64,000 nucleotides of DNA from Algoriphagus taiwanensis (GCF_036245645.1 NZ_BTPE01000009.1:1-64000), one strand, 5' to 3'; shown: positions 44,649 through 53,981, counted from the stretch's first letter. Made by a program: numbers and translations. The notes: generated by a model not told the origin, from the letters alone.

Positions 44649-45362
44649 ATGAAGTTCTCACTATCAATCTTTTATGCCCTCCTTTTTCTTTCTATTTTCT
44701 CTTGCCGGGAAAGAGATGGAAGTTCTGATAATCGCTACGATGAAGTAAAGGACCTCAGCGGAGTGTCCAAGCTCAAGGTAAAGGGTGTATTTAACCTGAT
44801 GCTAACCCAATCAGACCAAGAATCCATTCAGATCATTGGAAGTCAGAAACTGGCTGAAAAGCTCAAAATCAATCAAAATGGAGATTTATTGGAGCTAACT
44901 CTGGAAGATGTTAAAGGCAGTTTTTTTGAAATGGATGAACTGGAAGTAAGGCTAACCATTTCCGATTTGGAGTCTTTTGAATTTAACGGTGTGGGAAATA
45001 TTGAGACCAAAAACCCTTTTATCACTGATCAGACAGCTATAAAAGGGGAAGGTGTCGGAAATCTTGAATTGGAAATAGAATCCCAGCAAATCAGTGCAGA
45101 CCTCAACTTGGTGGGCAGTATGAAGCTGAAAGGTGAATCTGCCTTACTCAATATTACCAATGAAGGGATCGGAAATATTGATGCCTCCCAACATAATGCC
45201 GAAAAAGTAAATCTGATCAGTTCAGGAATTGGTCGGGTAGCTGTTCATTGCACCGGGGAATTGTCACTGGATGTCTCCGGAATAGGAGAAGTGAAATACA
45301 CCGGTAATCCAACAGTGATCAAGGAGAATGTAAGCGGAATAGGAAAAGTAACCCGCAATTAG
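44649..45362 (+). CDS. Head GIN domain (DUF2807) lipoprotein
   Basis: The 237-residue protein has a lipoprotein signal (FYALLFLSIFSC). The DUF2807 beta-helix repeats read V/I-x-G-x-G motifs: FEFNGVGNIETKN, IKGEGVGNLELEIE, LISSGIGRVAVHC, LDVSGIGEVKYTGN. The C-terminal repeats form a right-handed beta solenoid. Function is unknown, thought to be adhesion or envelope related. Its stop overlaps by 4 nt the stop of the convergent gene at 45359. Confidence 0.9.
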   Translation: MKFSLSIFYALLFLSIFSCRERDGSSDNRYDEVKDLSGVSKLKVKGVFNLMLTQSDQESIQIIGSQKLAEKLKINQNGDLLELTLEDVKGSFFEMDELEVRLTISDLESFEFNGVGNIETKNPFITDQTAIKGEGVGNLELEIESQQISADLNLVGSMKLKGESALLNITNEGIGNIDASQHNAEKVNLISSGIGRVAVHCTGELSLDVSGIGEVKYTGNPTVIKENVSGIGKVTRN

Positions 45363-45730
45363 GAATTAATCTGGCACACCGAGTTAGCCGGAATCCAGAT
45401 TGGGGTCAGGTTTTCAATATCATCGACCGCTATCCCATCATTTGCCCCCAATACCCCAAGGGAATTGCCTTGGCAGTCCAACACAATAATGGCAAAATTG
45501 CAAAAGGGACAGCAGTTTTGGAAAAAGAAAATGGATTGACCCTGATATCTTCCTGACATCACATAGGTGTATTCCGAAAGTTCCGATTGCTCTGCTTCTT
45601 CGATGGCTGCTTTTAGCCAAGGTAGTTCCTCTGTAGGATTTTGAGTACCGCAGTAAGTCAAAGGATCTTCCTCATTACAAGAAGCCAAAAGGATCAAAAC
45701 TAGCAGTAGGCCAAGGAGTCTTTTCATCAT
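45359..45730 (-). CDS. Small Cys-containing lipoprotein (DUF6970-like)
   Basis: The 123-residue protein has a lipoprotein signal (MMKRLLGLLLVLILLASC). The mature part carries CGTQNP, the Cys pair region FFQNCCPFCNFA (three Cys within five residues) and VLDCQGN. It resembles DUF6970 from memory. The Cys cluster may form disulphides or bind metal. It converges with the DUF2807 gene and overlaps its stop. Confidence 0.7.
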   Translation of the reverse strand: MMKRLLGLLLVLILLASCNEEDPLTYCGTQNPTEELPWLKAAIEEAEQSELSEYTYVMSGRYQGQSIFFFQNCCPFCNFAIIVLDCQGNSLGVLGANDGIAVDDIENLTPIWIPANSVCQINS

Positions 45731-45787
45731 TTTCCGTTTTGATTTCAGGACGAAATAACCGGAGAAAAAGCTACAGGAAAGCGATGA

Positions 45788-46378
45788 TTATGACCACTTT
45801 TTCAGCTGCTCATAAACCAAATGCAGAGGAAATCCCATCACCGTAAAGTAAGACCCCTGAATGCTTTGAATGCCTACAAAGCCGATCCATTCCTGAATTC
45901 CATAAGCCCCTGCTTTGTCAAAAGGCTTATACTCCCGGATATAGTGCCAAATCTCCTCCTCCTCCAAAAATCTGAAGGTAACTTCAGCCTGATCTTCCAA
46001 AGTCACACTCCGCTTGTGATCCCGAAGAGTCACTGCGGTCATCACAGTATGAACTGCACCGGAGAGACTTTTTAGCATATCAAAGGCTTCCTCTTCAGTC
46101 TGGGGCTTGCCAAGTATATGCCCATTCTCGATCACCACTGTATCAGCCGTGATCAGGATCTCATCCTCATTTAAGGGCTCTGGATAGCTTTCAGCCTTTA
46201 ATTTGGAAAGATGGGCAGCGACATACTCCGCGGGAATATCAGCCGGCACACGCTCGTCTACATCCAAGGCTTTTACAGTAAAATCCACCTCCAAACCTCT
46301 GAGCAATTCCTGTCTGCGAGGAGATGCAGAAGCCAAAATCAGGCTTTTATTCTCAATATTTTTCAAAAAAGGCTTCAT
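45788..46378 (-). CDS. maf: Maf-family nucleotide pyrophosphatase
   Basis: The 196-residue protein (start 46378, MKPFLKNIENKSLILASASP; an ATG at 46396 is also in frame) has LILASASPRRQELL, DVDERVP, ITADTVVIENGHILGKP and KAGAYGIQEW, all Maf signatures. Maf hydrolyses dTTP, UTP and modified pyrimidine nucleotides. Its 5' end overlaps the DUF1015 gene (stop at 46353), so it is the third gene of the accC-DUF1015-maf operon. Confidence 0.95.
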   Translation of the reverse strand: MKPFLKNIENKSLILASASPRRQELLRGLEVDFTVKALDVDERVPADIPAEYVAAHLSKLKAESYPEPLNEDEILITADTVVIENGHILGKPQTEEEAFDMLKSLSGAVHTVMTAVTLRDHKRSVTLEDQAEVTFRFLEEEEIWHYIREYKPFDKAGAYGIQEWIGFVGIQSIQGSYFTVMGFPLHLVYEQLKKWS

Positions 46379-47657
46379 AATTCGATTCAAATTCATCCTG
46401 ACGGATACTGGCGAAGAGCAATCCGCCCAAGGCCTTGGGATAAAAGTAAGTAGATTTTTGTGGCATCACAGCTCCGGACTTGCATACTTCCAAGACCTGC
46501 TCAAGGTCGATTTCCCTAGTGATTACCGCAAAGTCAGCTTTTCCTTCCCTTACTTCTCGGATACATCTTGAGAAATTCCGCTCAAATGCCAAGTTTTTAG
46601 ATTTTCTCTGCTCCTCGGAAGACATTCCCAGGATTTGGTGAAAAAGCACCTCATGCAAAATCACCAAGTCTAAATTTCTCAGAGAATCAGGAAGTTCAGG
46701 TTTGATTTGGGACCAAAGCTCAGGTTTAAACTTAATGATCCACGCCTGATCTTTAAGTACAAGTCCAAAAGACCATTTGCGCTGAAAGGTGTACGTGGCA
46801 AGCTCCTCCGCATCTCCAAAAGGCCGCATATCAAACCATTGGCTCAGTTTTTCCAACAATTCTTCATCAGACAAGTCCAGTTCATAATAAAGTCTGTGGG
46901 TAGGAAGAATTTTCAGATCATTTCCATGGGCATTGGTGAAATACATCAGGTGAAAGTCTGAGCCTTTCCATTTCAATTCAGGAAATGTGTCCTTTTGCTG
47001 CTTTCGATATTCGATCGCCCCTTCCAGTCTATGATGACCATCAGCGAGGATCACTTGCTTGCTTTTCATGATTTCCAGAAAGCGGGAAATGACACGGGCA
47101 TCATGGATGACCGATAACACTTCACGGACTCCCTGATAATCCTCCACTTCATACAATGGAGAAGCGATAGCCGCGTCCATGTATTTTTCAAGCTCCTGAC
47201 TTTCATCTTCATAGAGTCCGTGCGTCGGACTGGCCTGAATCTGGGTAGCTGCCAATAAATCTATCCGGTCATTGACCGCAGAGACAATGGTACTTTCATG
47301 CCGGAGAATCTGATTTTCTGACCAATCATAGGCCTTGATCTGTGCGATAAACCCTTTCCTACATCGCATTTCTCCTTCTCCGGGCAATCTGAAGTACTGG
47401 TAATACACATAGATTCCCGGCAGGTCATCCTGCTTGAGAATCCCTTCATTTTTCCACCTTTCCAAAGTTTTTTGAGCCTGAACAGGTGGATTATCCCCTT
47501 GGGGTACAGATAGATGAATACTGTTGAAAGGATGGTGGTAAAGCATTTCCCTTTGCTTGGCTGAAACCACATCAAATAAAGGCGCCACCAAATCCTCCAG
47601 GGTGTTTGTCCACTCCTCACTATATCTCCAAGCCCTCAGAGGTAAAATCTCAGCCAT
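46353..47657 (-). CDS. DUF1015-family protein
   Basis: The 434-residue cytoplasmic protein starts at 47657 (MAEILPLRAWRY), where its ATG shares a base with the TGA of accC (TGATG), so translation is coupled. Typical DUF1015 features: VVSAKQREMLYHHPFNSIHL, LADGHHRLEGAIEYR (H-G-H-H/R), and YFTNAHGNDLKILPTHRL. The family has a kinase-like fold relative and is linked to serine metabolism in some bacteria; its role here is unknown. Confidence 0.88.
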   Translation of the reverse strand: MAEILPLRAWRYSEEWTNTLEDLVAPLFDVVSAKQREMLYHHPFNSIHLSVPQGDNPPVQAQKTLERWKNEGILKQDDLPGIYVYYQYFRLPGEGEMRCRKGFIAQIKAYDWSENQILRHESTIVSAVNDRIDLLAATQIQASPTHGLYEDESQELEKYMDAAIASPLYEVEDYQGVREVLSVIHDARVISRFLEIMKSKQVILADGHHRLEGAIEYRKQQKDTFPELKWKGSDFHLMYFTNAHGNDLKILPTHRLYYELDLSDEELLEKLSQWFDMRPFGDAEELATYTFQRKWSFGLVLKDQAWIIKFKPELWSQIKPELPDSLRNLDLVILHEVLFHQILGMSSEEQRKSKNLAFERNFSRCIREVREGKADFAVITREIDLEQVLEVCKSGAVMPQKSTYFYPKALGGLLFASIRQDEFESNYEAFFEKY

Positions 47658-49153
47658 CAGAGTAATCGGTTTTTCCAATTGGTAGTTGGAACTGGATTTA
47701 TTGGCTTTTTTGGATTGATTCTTTGATCTTCTTGCTCATAAAAGGCCACAGCCAAAGCAGCCAAAATCTCTTTTTCCACAGATGAAAAGACCGGTTCCAG
47801 CTTGTCGGGAGTGAAATACCGCTCGACAAATTTGGTATCAAACTGACCTGAGGTAAATGCTTCATGCTGCAAGGCAAATCGGCAAAAATCCAGTGTTGTT
47901 TCAATGCCCGTAATCCTGTATTCGTTGATCGCCCGAATCATCCGGTCAATTGCATCCTGCCGGTTCTCCCCATGAGTGATCAGCTTGGCAATCATGGGAT
48001 CGTAATAAATAGGAATGTCCATTCCTTCCTCAAACCCATCGTCCACTCGAATTCCCGGACCTTGAGGTCTACGGTAGGTCTTCAATTTTCCGATATCTGG
48101 GAGGAAATTGTTTTTGGGATCTTCAGCATAGACTCTCACTTCCACCGCATGCCCATGGATTTTTAGATCCTCCTGCTTGAATTCCAAGGATTTGCCTTCT
48201 GCCACGAGGATTTGCTCCCGGACCAGATCTTTTCCAGTAATCATCTCCGTGACGGGATGCTCCACTTGAAGACGGGTATTCATTTCCAAGAAGTAAAAGT
48301 TCAACTGGTCATCAACGATAAACTCCACTGTACCCGCACCATAATAATTGCAAGCTTTGGCTACGCCCACGGCTGCCTCTCCCATGGCTTTTCGCATTTC
48401 GGGAGATACGACGGCAGAAGGTGCCTCTTCGATTACTTTCTGATGGCGTCTTTGGATCGAGCATTCTCTTTCAAAAAGGTAAACGGTATTTCCCTGTTGA
48501 TCTCCCAAAACTTGGATTTCAATGTGTCTGGGTGAAGTGATAAATTTTTCAATAAAAACTGCCCCGTCTCCGAATGCAGATTGCGCTTCGGAAACAGCCC
48601 TTTGCATTTGTTCCTCAAATTCTCCTTCAGATTCTACAATCCGCATTCCTTTTCCGCCTCCGCCTGCAGAGGCTTTGATCAAGATAGGATAGCCGATTTC
48701 TGCAGCCTTATTTTTTGCGGCAGCGATATCTGAAATCGCTTCTTCGGTACCGGGTACCAAGGGAATATCGTATTTGGAGACAGCCTGCTTAGCGGCCAAT
48801 TTGCTGCCCATGACCTCTATGGATTCGGGTGAGGGACCCACGAAAATAATTCCCGCATCAGTCACTTTACGGGCAAAGTCTGCATTTTCAGAGAGGAAAC
48901 CGTATCCGGGGTGAATGGCATCTACCCCAAGTTCTTTGCAGGACTGAATGATTTTTTCCCCTAACAAATAGGACTGATTGGACGGAGGCGGGCCTAGGCA
49001 TACTGCCTCATCGGCAAATTGCACATGGGGGGAAAGTCGGTCAGCTTCTGAGTAAACTGCCACCGTGGCAATTCCCATTTCCTTTGCGGTACGCATAATT
49101 CTCAGGGCAATTTCACCCCGGTTGGCAACCAAAAGTTTATTGATTTTGGGCAT
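47657..49153 (-). CDS. accC: Biotin carboxylase subunit (AccC-type)
   Basis: The 498-residue enzyme has the biotin carboxylase N-terminal domain (KINKLLVANRGEIALRIMR), the ATP-grasp lid (KASAGGGGKGMR) and the active-site segments FLEMNTRLQVEHPVTE and VEVRVYAEDP. It uses ATP to carboxylate biotin on a carrier protein. The length exceeds the usual 445-450 residues by a C-terminal Pro-rich tail (INPVPTTNWKNRL). No biotin carrier or carboxyltransferase gene lies beside it, so it could serve acetyl-CoA or another acyl-CoA carboxylase. First gene of the accC-DUF1015-maf operon. Confidence 0.9.
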   Translation of the reverse strand: MPKINKLLVANRGEIALRIMRTAKEMGIATVAVYSEADRLSPHVQFADEAVCLGPPPSNQSYLLGEKIIQSCKELGVDAIHPGYGFLSENADFARKVTDAGIIFVGPSPESIEVMGSKLAAKQAVSKYDIPLVPGTEEAISDIAAAKNKAAEIGYPILIKASAGGGGKGMRIVESEGEFEEQMQRAVSEAQSAFGDGAVFIEKFITSPRHIEIQVLGDQQGNTVYLFERECSIQRRHQKVIEEAPSAVVSPEMRKAMGEAAVGVAKACNYYGAGTVEFIVDDQLNFYFLEMNTRLQVEHPVTEMITGKDLVREQILVAEGKSLEFKQEDLKIHGHAVEVRVYAEDPKNNFLPDIGKLKTYRRPQGPGIRVDDGFEEGMDIPIYYDPMIAKLITHGENRQDAIDRMIRAINEYRITGIETTLDFCRFALQHEAFTSGQFDTKFVERYFTPDKLEPVFSSVEKEILAALAVAFYEQEDQRINPKKPINPVPTTNWKNRLL

Positions 49154-49250
49154 AATCTCTACAGTTTTTTGGGCTTGGATTTGAGTCCGGAAGCGAAATA
49201 AGGAAATAATGTTGACTAATGCCGATTGATCCAGAGAAATGAAACTGAAT

Positions 49251-49282
49251 TTTGCTTCAAAGGCAATTAAGTTTTATTTTTG
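49251..49282 (+). promoter_or_regulatory. Bacteroidota-type promoter of the alpha-oxoamine synthase gene
   Basis: TTTG at 49251-49254, a 20-nt spacer, and TATTTTTG at 49275-49282, an exact match to TAnnTTTG. Transcription would start about 45-50 nt before the TTG start codon at 49337. Confidence 0.6.
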
Positions 49283-49336
49283 GCGGATTTTAATGAAACC
49301 AATCATTAAAAAATTACACCTAAAACTCTACAAGCT

Positions 49337-50587
49337 TTGGATCTATTTGCAAAATTAAAAACGAATATGGGCCCTTTGGGCAAACACTCTGGGTTTGCTG
49401 ATGGGTATTGGTCTTTTCCTAAACTGGAGGGAGAAATCGCTCCCAGGATGAGATTCAAAGGGAAAGAAGTACTCACTTGGTCCCTTAACAATTACCTAGG
49501 CCTAGCCAACCACCCGGAGATTCGAAAAGCAGATGCTGATGCTGCCGCAAAATGGGGAGCTGCCTATCCAATGGGAGCCCGTATGATGTCAGGTCAGACC
49601 AATCTTCACGAACAATTGGAAGACGAATTGGCTGCTTTCGTAGGCAAAGAAAAATCCTACTTGCTGAACTACGGGTATCAGGGCATCATGTCTGTGATCG
49701 ATGCCATTTTGGACAGAAAAGACGTAGTAGTCTACGATTCCGAATGTCATGCCTGTATCATCGATGCCTTGAGAATGCACTTAGGCAAGCGCTATGTATT
49801 CCCTCACAACGATATTGAAAACTGTGAAAAGCAGTTGGAGCGTGCCACCAAATTGGCTGCTGAAACAGGTGGAGGAATTTTGGTCATCACCGAAGGAGTT
49901 TTTGGAATGACCGGAGACCAAGGCAAGCTGAAGGAAATCGTAGAATTGAAGAAAAAATTTGATTTCCGTCTCTTGGTGGACGATGCCCATGGCTTCGGTA
50001 CTTTGGGTGCTACAGGAGCCGGTGCCGGTGAAGAGCAGGGAGTTCAGGATCAAATCGACCTTTACTTCTCTACTTTTGCCAAGTCAATGGCTTCTATCGG
50101 AGCTTTTATCGCCGGAGATGCTGATGTGATTCTATACCTGAGATACAATATGCGTTCTCAGATCTTTGCGAAATCTCTTCCAATGCTGTTGGTAGAAGGA
50201 GCACTTAAGCGTCTGGAGCTGATCAGAACACAGCCTCAACTCAAAGAAAATCTCTGGAAAATCGTGAATGCATTGAGAAAAGGCCTTCATGAGAACGGAT
50301 TCAGCACAGGAAAGTCTAATTCTCCAGTAACTCCTGTGGTGCTAAACGGTACAGTGGGCGAAGCGGCAGCGCTTTCCATGGATTTGAGAGAAAACTACGG
50401 CATCTTCTGTTCAGTAGTGATTTATCCAGTAGTACCTAAAGGCATGATTATCTTGAGATTAATTCCTACTGCAGTTCATACCCTTGCTGATGTAGACGAG
50501 ACAGTCAAAGCTTTTGCTGCTGTAAAAGACAAGTTAGTTTCTGGAGTTTATAAGAATTCCGAGCTGGCACTTTCCTTCGGTGAATAA
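49337..50587 (+). CDS. Alpha-oxoamine synthase, serine palmitoyltransferase / cysteate acyltransferase type
   Basis: The 416-residue PLP enzyme starts at TTG (MDLFAKLKTNMGPL), the N-terminus usual for Bacteroidota members; the next Met is residue 11. It has the alpha-oxoamine synthase motifs SLNNYLGLANHPE, MGARMMSGQTNLHEQLE, LLVDDAHGFGTLG, and STFAKSMASIGAF with the PLP Lys K249. It condenses an amino acid with an acyl thioester. The subgroup includes bacterial serine palmitoyltransferase (sphingolipids) and cysteate acyltransferase (sulfonolipids), and the sequence alone does not let me choose. Annotation as glycine C-acetyltransferase or BioF would be less likely given the absence of tdh or other bio genes. 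It has its own promoter. Confidence 0.85.
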   Translation: MDLFAKLKTNMGPLGKHSGFADGYWSFPKLEGEIAPRMRFKGKEVLTWSLNNYLGLANHPEIRKADADAAAKWGAAYPMGARMMSGQTNLHEQLEDELAAFVGKEKSYLLNYGYQGIMSVIDAILDRKDVVVYDSECHACIIDALRMHLGKRYVFPHNDIENCEKQLERATKLAAETGGGILVITEGVFGMTGDQGKLKEIVELKKKFDFRLLVDDAHGFGTLGATGAGAGEEQGVQDQIDLYFSTFAKSMASIGAFIAGDADVILYLRYNMRSQIFAKSLPMLLVEGALKRLELIRTQPQLKENLWKIVNALRKGLHENGFSTGKSNSPVTPVVLNGTVGEAAALSMDLRENYGIFCSVVIYPVVPKGMIILRLIPTAVHTLADVDETVKAFAAVKDKLVSGVYKNSELALSFGE

Positions 50588-50616
50588 AAAAAAAATTAAA
50601 AAAAACGGCCTCAGGG

Positions 50617-50646
50617 TTGAATTAGTAAGTATTTGGGCTATATTCG
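50617..50646 (+). promoter_or_regulatory. Likely promoter of the histone-like gene
   Basis: TTG at 50617-50619, 19-nt spacer, TATATTCG at 50639-50646 (one mismatch to TAnnTTTG). The start codon is 44 nt downstream of the -7 box. Confidence 0.5.
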
Positions 50647-50689
50647 ATCACAATTAACTTATCATCAACCTAAAAAATAAACTTTTACT

Positions 50690-50866
50690 ATGAGCAGATT
50701 TAGTGAAGTAAAAAATCTTGTAATGAGCTTGGAAGCAGATTTCGAAAAGTTCTACGAAAAAGGTAATCAAGCTGCAGGTACCAGAGTTAGAAAGGGAATG
50801 CAGGAATTGAAGACTTTGGCGCAGGATATCAGAACTGAAGTTCAGAATAAGAAAAACGCCGGATGA
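50690..50866 (+). CDS. Histone-H1-like small DNA-binding protein
   Basis: This 58-residue protein (MSRFSEVKNLVMSLEADF... ending VQNKKNAG) is strongly charged and helical, with 10 Lys and 4 Arg. The shape MSRFSEVKNLV ... TRVRKGMQELKTLAQDIRTE matches the short Bacteroidota proteins annotated as histone H1 or Hc1-like. It probably compacts the nucleoid or binds DNA; direct evidence for that in this group is limited. It has its own promoter and two terminators, signs of a strongly expressed single-gene unit. Its length makes it easy for gene callers to miss. Confidence 0.85.
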   Translation: MSRFSEVKNLVMSLEADFEKFYEKGNQAAGTRVRKGMQELKTLAQDIRTEVQNKKNAG

Positions 50867-50873
50867 TCTAAGA

Positions 50874-50933
50874 AAATAAAGGTGGCTTCAAGGCCACCTT
50901 TATTTATTTAGAAGGGGTTTAGGCCCCTTTTTT
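50874..50933. terminator. Tandem terminators between the histone-like and subtilase genes
   Basis: First stem: aaataaaggtggc (50874-50886) / gccacctttattt (50893-50905), 13 bp with loop ttcaag; its symmetric A/T edges let it act on both strands. Second stem: aagggg (50912-50917) / cccctt (50924-50929) followed by a T run to 50933. Together they insulate the convergent genes ending at 50866 and 50932. Confidence 0.85.
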
Positions 50934-52503
50934 AGTTTACACCCACAGCGGCAGCTGCATTTAGATTTCCAAATCCGTATTGGGAACTTCGGTTTGGAAA
51001 TAGATCTGAGGTTGAGCGCATTTGATTGAGCACTTGGTCTCTGGACCAGCCTGGATTTTTAGCCCAAACCAAAGCTGCAATTCCTGAAGCGGTTGCCGTG
51101 GCTACAGAAGACCCCCCCACAGTAGAAGGCTGATCTCCACTATTGGCCAAACTCAAAGCGGTAGTCCCCGTTCCTGAGCGCTGCATCACTACCGTAAACT
51201 CCACCTGACTGCCTGAATGGCAAGTATCGCAACGCTGATAACCAGTACCTTCCTTAATCCCGGTAACAGCCACGGTCTCACTCATGTTGGCAGGGAAAAT
51301 TACCCCAACCCAATTGGTGAATGTAGTGGAAGTTCCTGCCGCAGCAAAAATCAGTTTGCCTCTGTTGAAAGCATAACGCACCGCATCAGCTACTTTGGAA
51401 TTGGAGAACACATCTCCGATCGACATACTAATAATCCGCACATCAGATCGGTTTCCCAAAAGAACCAAGGCTTCTGCAACTCCATTTTTCTCATCCGAAG
51501 AATTGATAATGACGTCACTTGTACCACGAACTGAGATCAAATTGGAATTGTAAGCCACTCCCACACTATTTCCAACCGTGTTTCTCGGTGCTGCAATTAC
51601 CCCAGACATCGCAGTACCATGTCCGCATCGATCATCTGGACCGTCATAACTTTTCCAAAACCAGAAGCCGGTCTTGAAGGTCCCGAACTTAGCTACAAAG
51701 CGACCTGAAGATTCACCGGAATTAAAACCGGAATTGAGCAAAGGTTGATTGGGTGACAGTCCAGTATCGATGACTCCAACAGTGATTCCGGAACCCGTAC
51801 TTTGACTCCAGGCTTGTGCAATTCCCATCTGCTGATAGTTCCAAGAGGCTTTTGCGTTGGGGGTTACTGCGGTAAAATCAGCATTGGAAAGCCCTGTATC
51901 TGCACTGTTCGAACAGCCTGCATCACTCTGGATACGTGCAGCAGGACTATCTCCACTATCGAGCAAGGAATAATCAAACTGATAGCCTACTGGTTCAAAA
52001 TACCTTACCTCGGGCATCTTTCGGAGATTTTGCAATACTTCAAAATCCGCCACTTTCACCTCCAGATAGGGTAATTGCTCATGAATCAAGGCATCCTGAT
52101 CGCGAAGCCGGTAGTTGGGACTCTGATTTTTGGAAAGCGTGGCTGAGATCATTTCCAGGATGGACTCTGATGCAGCCTCCCAATTAGCCGAGCTTACATC
52201 ATCCAGTCCGATTCGGGCGTTGGGATCTTGCATTCCCACTGGCTTGTATCCTATGGTCAAAATAGAATCCCCCTGAATCAAAGCACTGTAGAGCAATTCA
52301 TCACTTTGCTCCATCCAGATAAAGTCCCCTTTTTCCCGAAGGGAATGAAGAATAATCCGGTCAATTTCTGATGAAGGGATTATTTTTTGGACCTCCTGAG
52401 TATCCTCCGAAATGGAGACCGAGGGCTGTTCTTCCTGAGTACAGGAAAAAACCACAACTGCTAAAAAAAGCAGACTAAGGGTGATTTTGGATTTGAAAAA
52501 CAT
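50932..52503 (-). CDS. Subtilisin-like (S8) serine protease lipoprotein
   Basis: The 523-residue protein has a lipoprotein signal (LLFLAVVVFSC) and an N-terminal prodomain-like region (about 40-180). The S8 triad follows: VGVIDTGLSP (Asp), CGHGTAMSGVI (His) and GGSSVATATASG (Ser, replacing the common GTS by GSS). The C-terminal end YGFGNLNAAAAVG is typical. It would be an extracytoplasmic protease anchored to the outer membrane. No inhibitor or T9SS tail is seen. Confidence 0.9.
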   Translation of the reverse strand: MFFKSKITLSLLFLAVVVFSCTQEEQPSVSISEDTQEVQKIIPSSEIDRIILHSLREKGDFIWMEQSDELLYSALIQGDSILTIGYKPVGMQDPNARIGLDDVSSANWEAASESILEMISATLSKNQSPNYRLRDQDALIHEQLPYLEVKVADFEVLQNLRKMPEVRYFEPVGYQFDYSLLDSGDSPAARIQSDAGCSNSADTGLSNADFTAVTPNAKASWNYQQMGIAQAWSQSTGSGITVGVIDTGLSPNQPLLNSGFNSGESSGRFVAKFGTFKTGFWFWKSYDGPDDRCGHGTAMSGVIAAPRNTVGNSVGVAYNSNLISVRGTSDVIINSSDEKNGVAEALVLLGNRSDVRIISMSIGDVFSNSKVADAVRYAFNRGKLIFAAAGTSTTFTNWVGVIFPANMSETVAVTGIKEGTGYQRCDTCHSGSQVEFTVVMQRSGTGTTALSLANSGDQPSTVGGSSVATATASGIAALVWAKNPGWSRDQVLNQMRSTSDLFPNRSSQYGFGNLNAAAAVGVN

Positions 52504-52728
52504 GGTAAAAATTTTTGTTTAAGTTTAACTTTCAAGAAGTTATGACTTTCCGACTTTAGAAAAAAATAGTATTTGTGGAAAATTGAAAATTGGATAAACG
52601 CCAATTTTTGGGTCAGTCTTTTCCTTTAATAAACTTTCGTTCCCCATTTTCTATCTTCTAATGGACAAAAATCCTTTTATCCATCGAATCAAGGAGGAAT
52701 TCTCAAACCTAGGGTAATAAGTGAAAAC

Positions 52729-53277
52729 CTATTCTATTTCGTACAAGGAGGTCAGTAACTGATGGAGAACAAGATCCATCTTATCCAGATCAAACTCGCG
52801 ACTACCTCCATAGACCACTCCCGAACTGATTCCCATCCATGCGATTTCATGGGTCTGTGAGTCTTGGATCAAAAAAATCACCTTTCCGATCATTCCGGAA
52901 TTAATGATTGTACTTCCTCCACCACTTGCATTCGGAAATCTATTGCCTGAATTCCATACATCATAAAACGGACCTGGAACGGAAGAATTCTGCGACATGT
53001 CCACAGTTTCAATAAAATCCCTAGAAACAACCACTCCCTGAATCAAAAAATCCGGATTCTCTGAAGTTTCCTCAAATCCGTAATCGATTAATTTATCTCG
53101 GAAGGCAAGTTTGACCCGCTCATTTCTTTTATCAGAATAATCTTCCTCTATCATTTTAAAAGTCTGATATTCTTTCAGCAATTCAGAATTGGCGAGTGTA
53201 TCTACTCGGAGAATTTCAGAAACCTTGCAGGAGCTCAAAATAAAAACCAAAGCAAGTAATGGGAGTAGATTTTTCAT
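52729..53277 (-). CDS. DUF4136-family lipoprotein
   Basis: The 182-residue protein has a lipoprotein signal (LLPLLALVFILSSC, Cys 17). DUF4136 features are 'YQTFKMIEEDYSDKRNERV', 'GFEETSENPDFLIQ' and 'MDLVLHQLLTSLYEI'. It is a conserved periplasmic domain of unknown function. Separated by 71 nt from the next gene upstream at 53349. Confidence 0.8.
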   Translation of the reverse strand: MKNLLPLLALVFILSSCKVSEILRVDTLANSELLKEYQTFKMIEEDYSDKRNERVKLAFRDKLIDYGFEETSENPDFLIQGVVVSRDFIETVDMSQNSSVPGPFYDVWNSGNRFPNASGGGSTIINSGMIGKVIFLIQDSQTHEIAWMGISSGVVYGGSREFDLDKMDLVLHQLLTSLYEIE

Positions 53278-53348
53278 TATTCGAAGATTTTCAAAGGAAT
53301 AACTAAAAATACGAATTAATTAATAAGAGGTTCGAAAGCAATCCCTTT

Positions 53349-53951
53349 TTAAAAATTCATTCTGAGATACACTCCTGTTGGTCCCAAACTGATATTCTGG
53401 ACCAGGCTCGGGAGCTCTTTTCCATGAATCTGATGAAAGCCATACATGATTCCATCAAAAACCAATAAGAAAGCACCTTGGAGGATAATCGACTTTCCAA
53501 ATCCAATCAATCGTTCATTATCCGTTCTCAGTCCCCTCTCCTTTAGATAAAGCCCTCCTGCCATGTATGCCACATCCAAGGCCGTATTGACCAAAAGAAT
53601 CTTCTCAATACTTTGCTGTGCCTTCATCGTCTCCCAAAAGTCAGTTCCGGGAGTTTCCTTGGTTGCCTGCCAATAGCCAAAACCTGCAATGAGCAGATTG
53701 ACCGAGTTCCAATACAGATTCATCTGATGAAAAGCCTTGGTCTCTCCTGTAGTCTGACTCGCTCCTATCCCACCCCAAATCATATTTCCCACAGCCCAAG
53801 AGCCCAAAATCAACATGCCTTGCTGATTGTAATCCAAGCGGGTTTGATTGAACTCAGTCAATTGAGGTAAATCCTGACCCAAAACCAGAGAGGTAGAGGT
53901 GAAAAAAAGGATCAAACAAAGTACAAAGGGCGAGAGAGTTTGCTTTTTCAT
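53349..53951 (-). CDS. Hypothetical membrane protein (DUF6992-like)
   Basis: The 200-residue protein has a signal peptide (ending SLVLGQ) and then four to five hydrophobic helices. Conserved-looking phrases are QQGMLILGSWAVGNMIWGG and SIEKILLVNTALDVAYMAGG. It probably sits in the inner membrane. The DUF name is from memory. It shares direction with the LysE and GH3 genes upstream but is 31 nt away from them. Confidence 0.7.
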   Translation of the reverse strand: MKKQTLSPFVLCLILFFTSTSLVLGQDLPQLTEFNQTRLDYNQQGMLILGSWAVGNMIWGGIGASQTTGETKAFHQMNLYWNSVNLLIAGFGYWQATKETPGTDFWETMKAQQSIEKILLVNTALDVAYMAGGLYLKERGLRTDNERLIGFGKSIILQGAFLLVFDGIMYGFHQIHGKELPSLVQNISLGPTGVYLRMNF

Positions 53952-53981
53952 AAGTGATTAACCTGCAGATGAAAACTAAGT

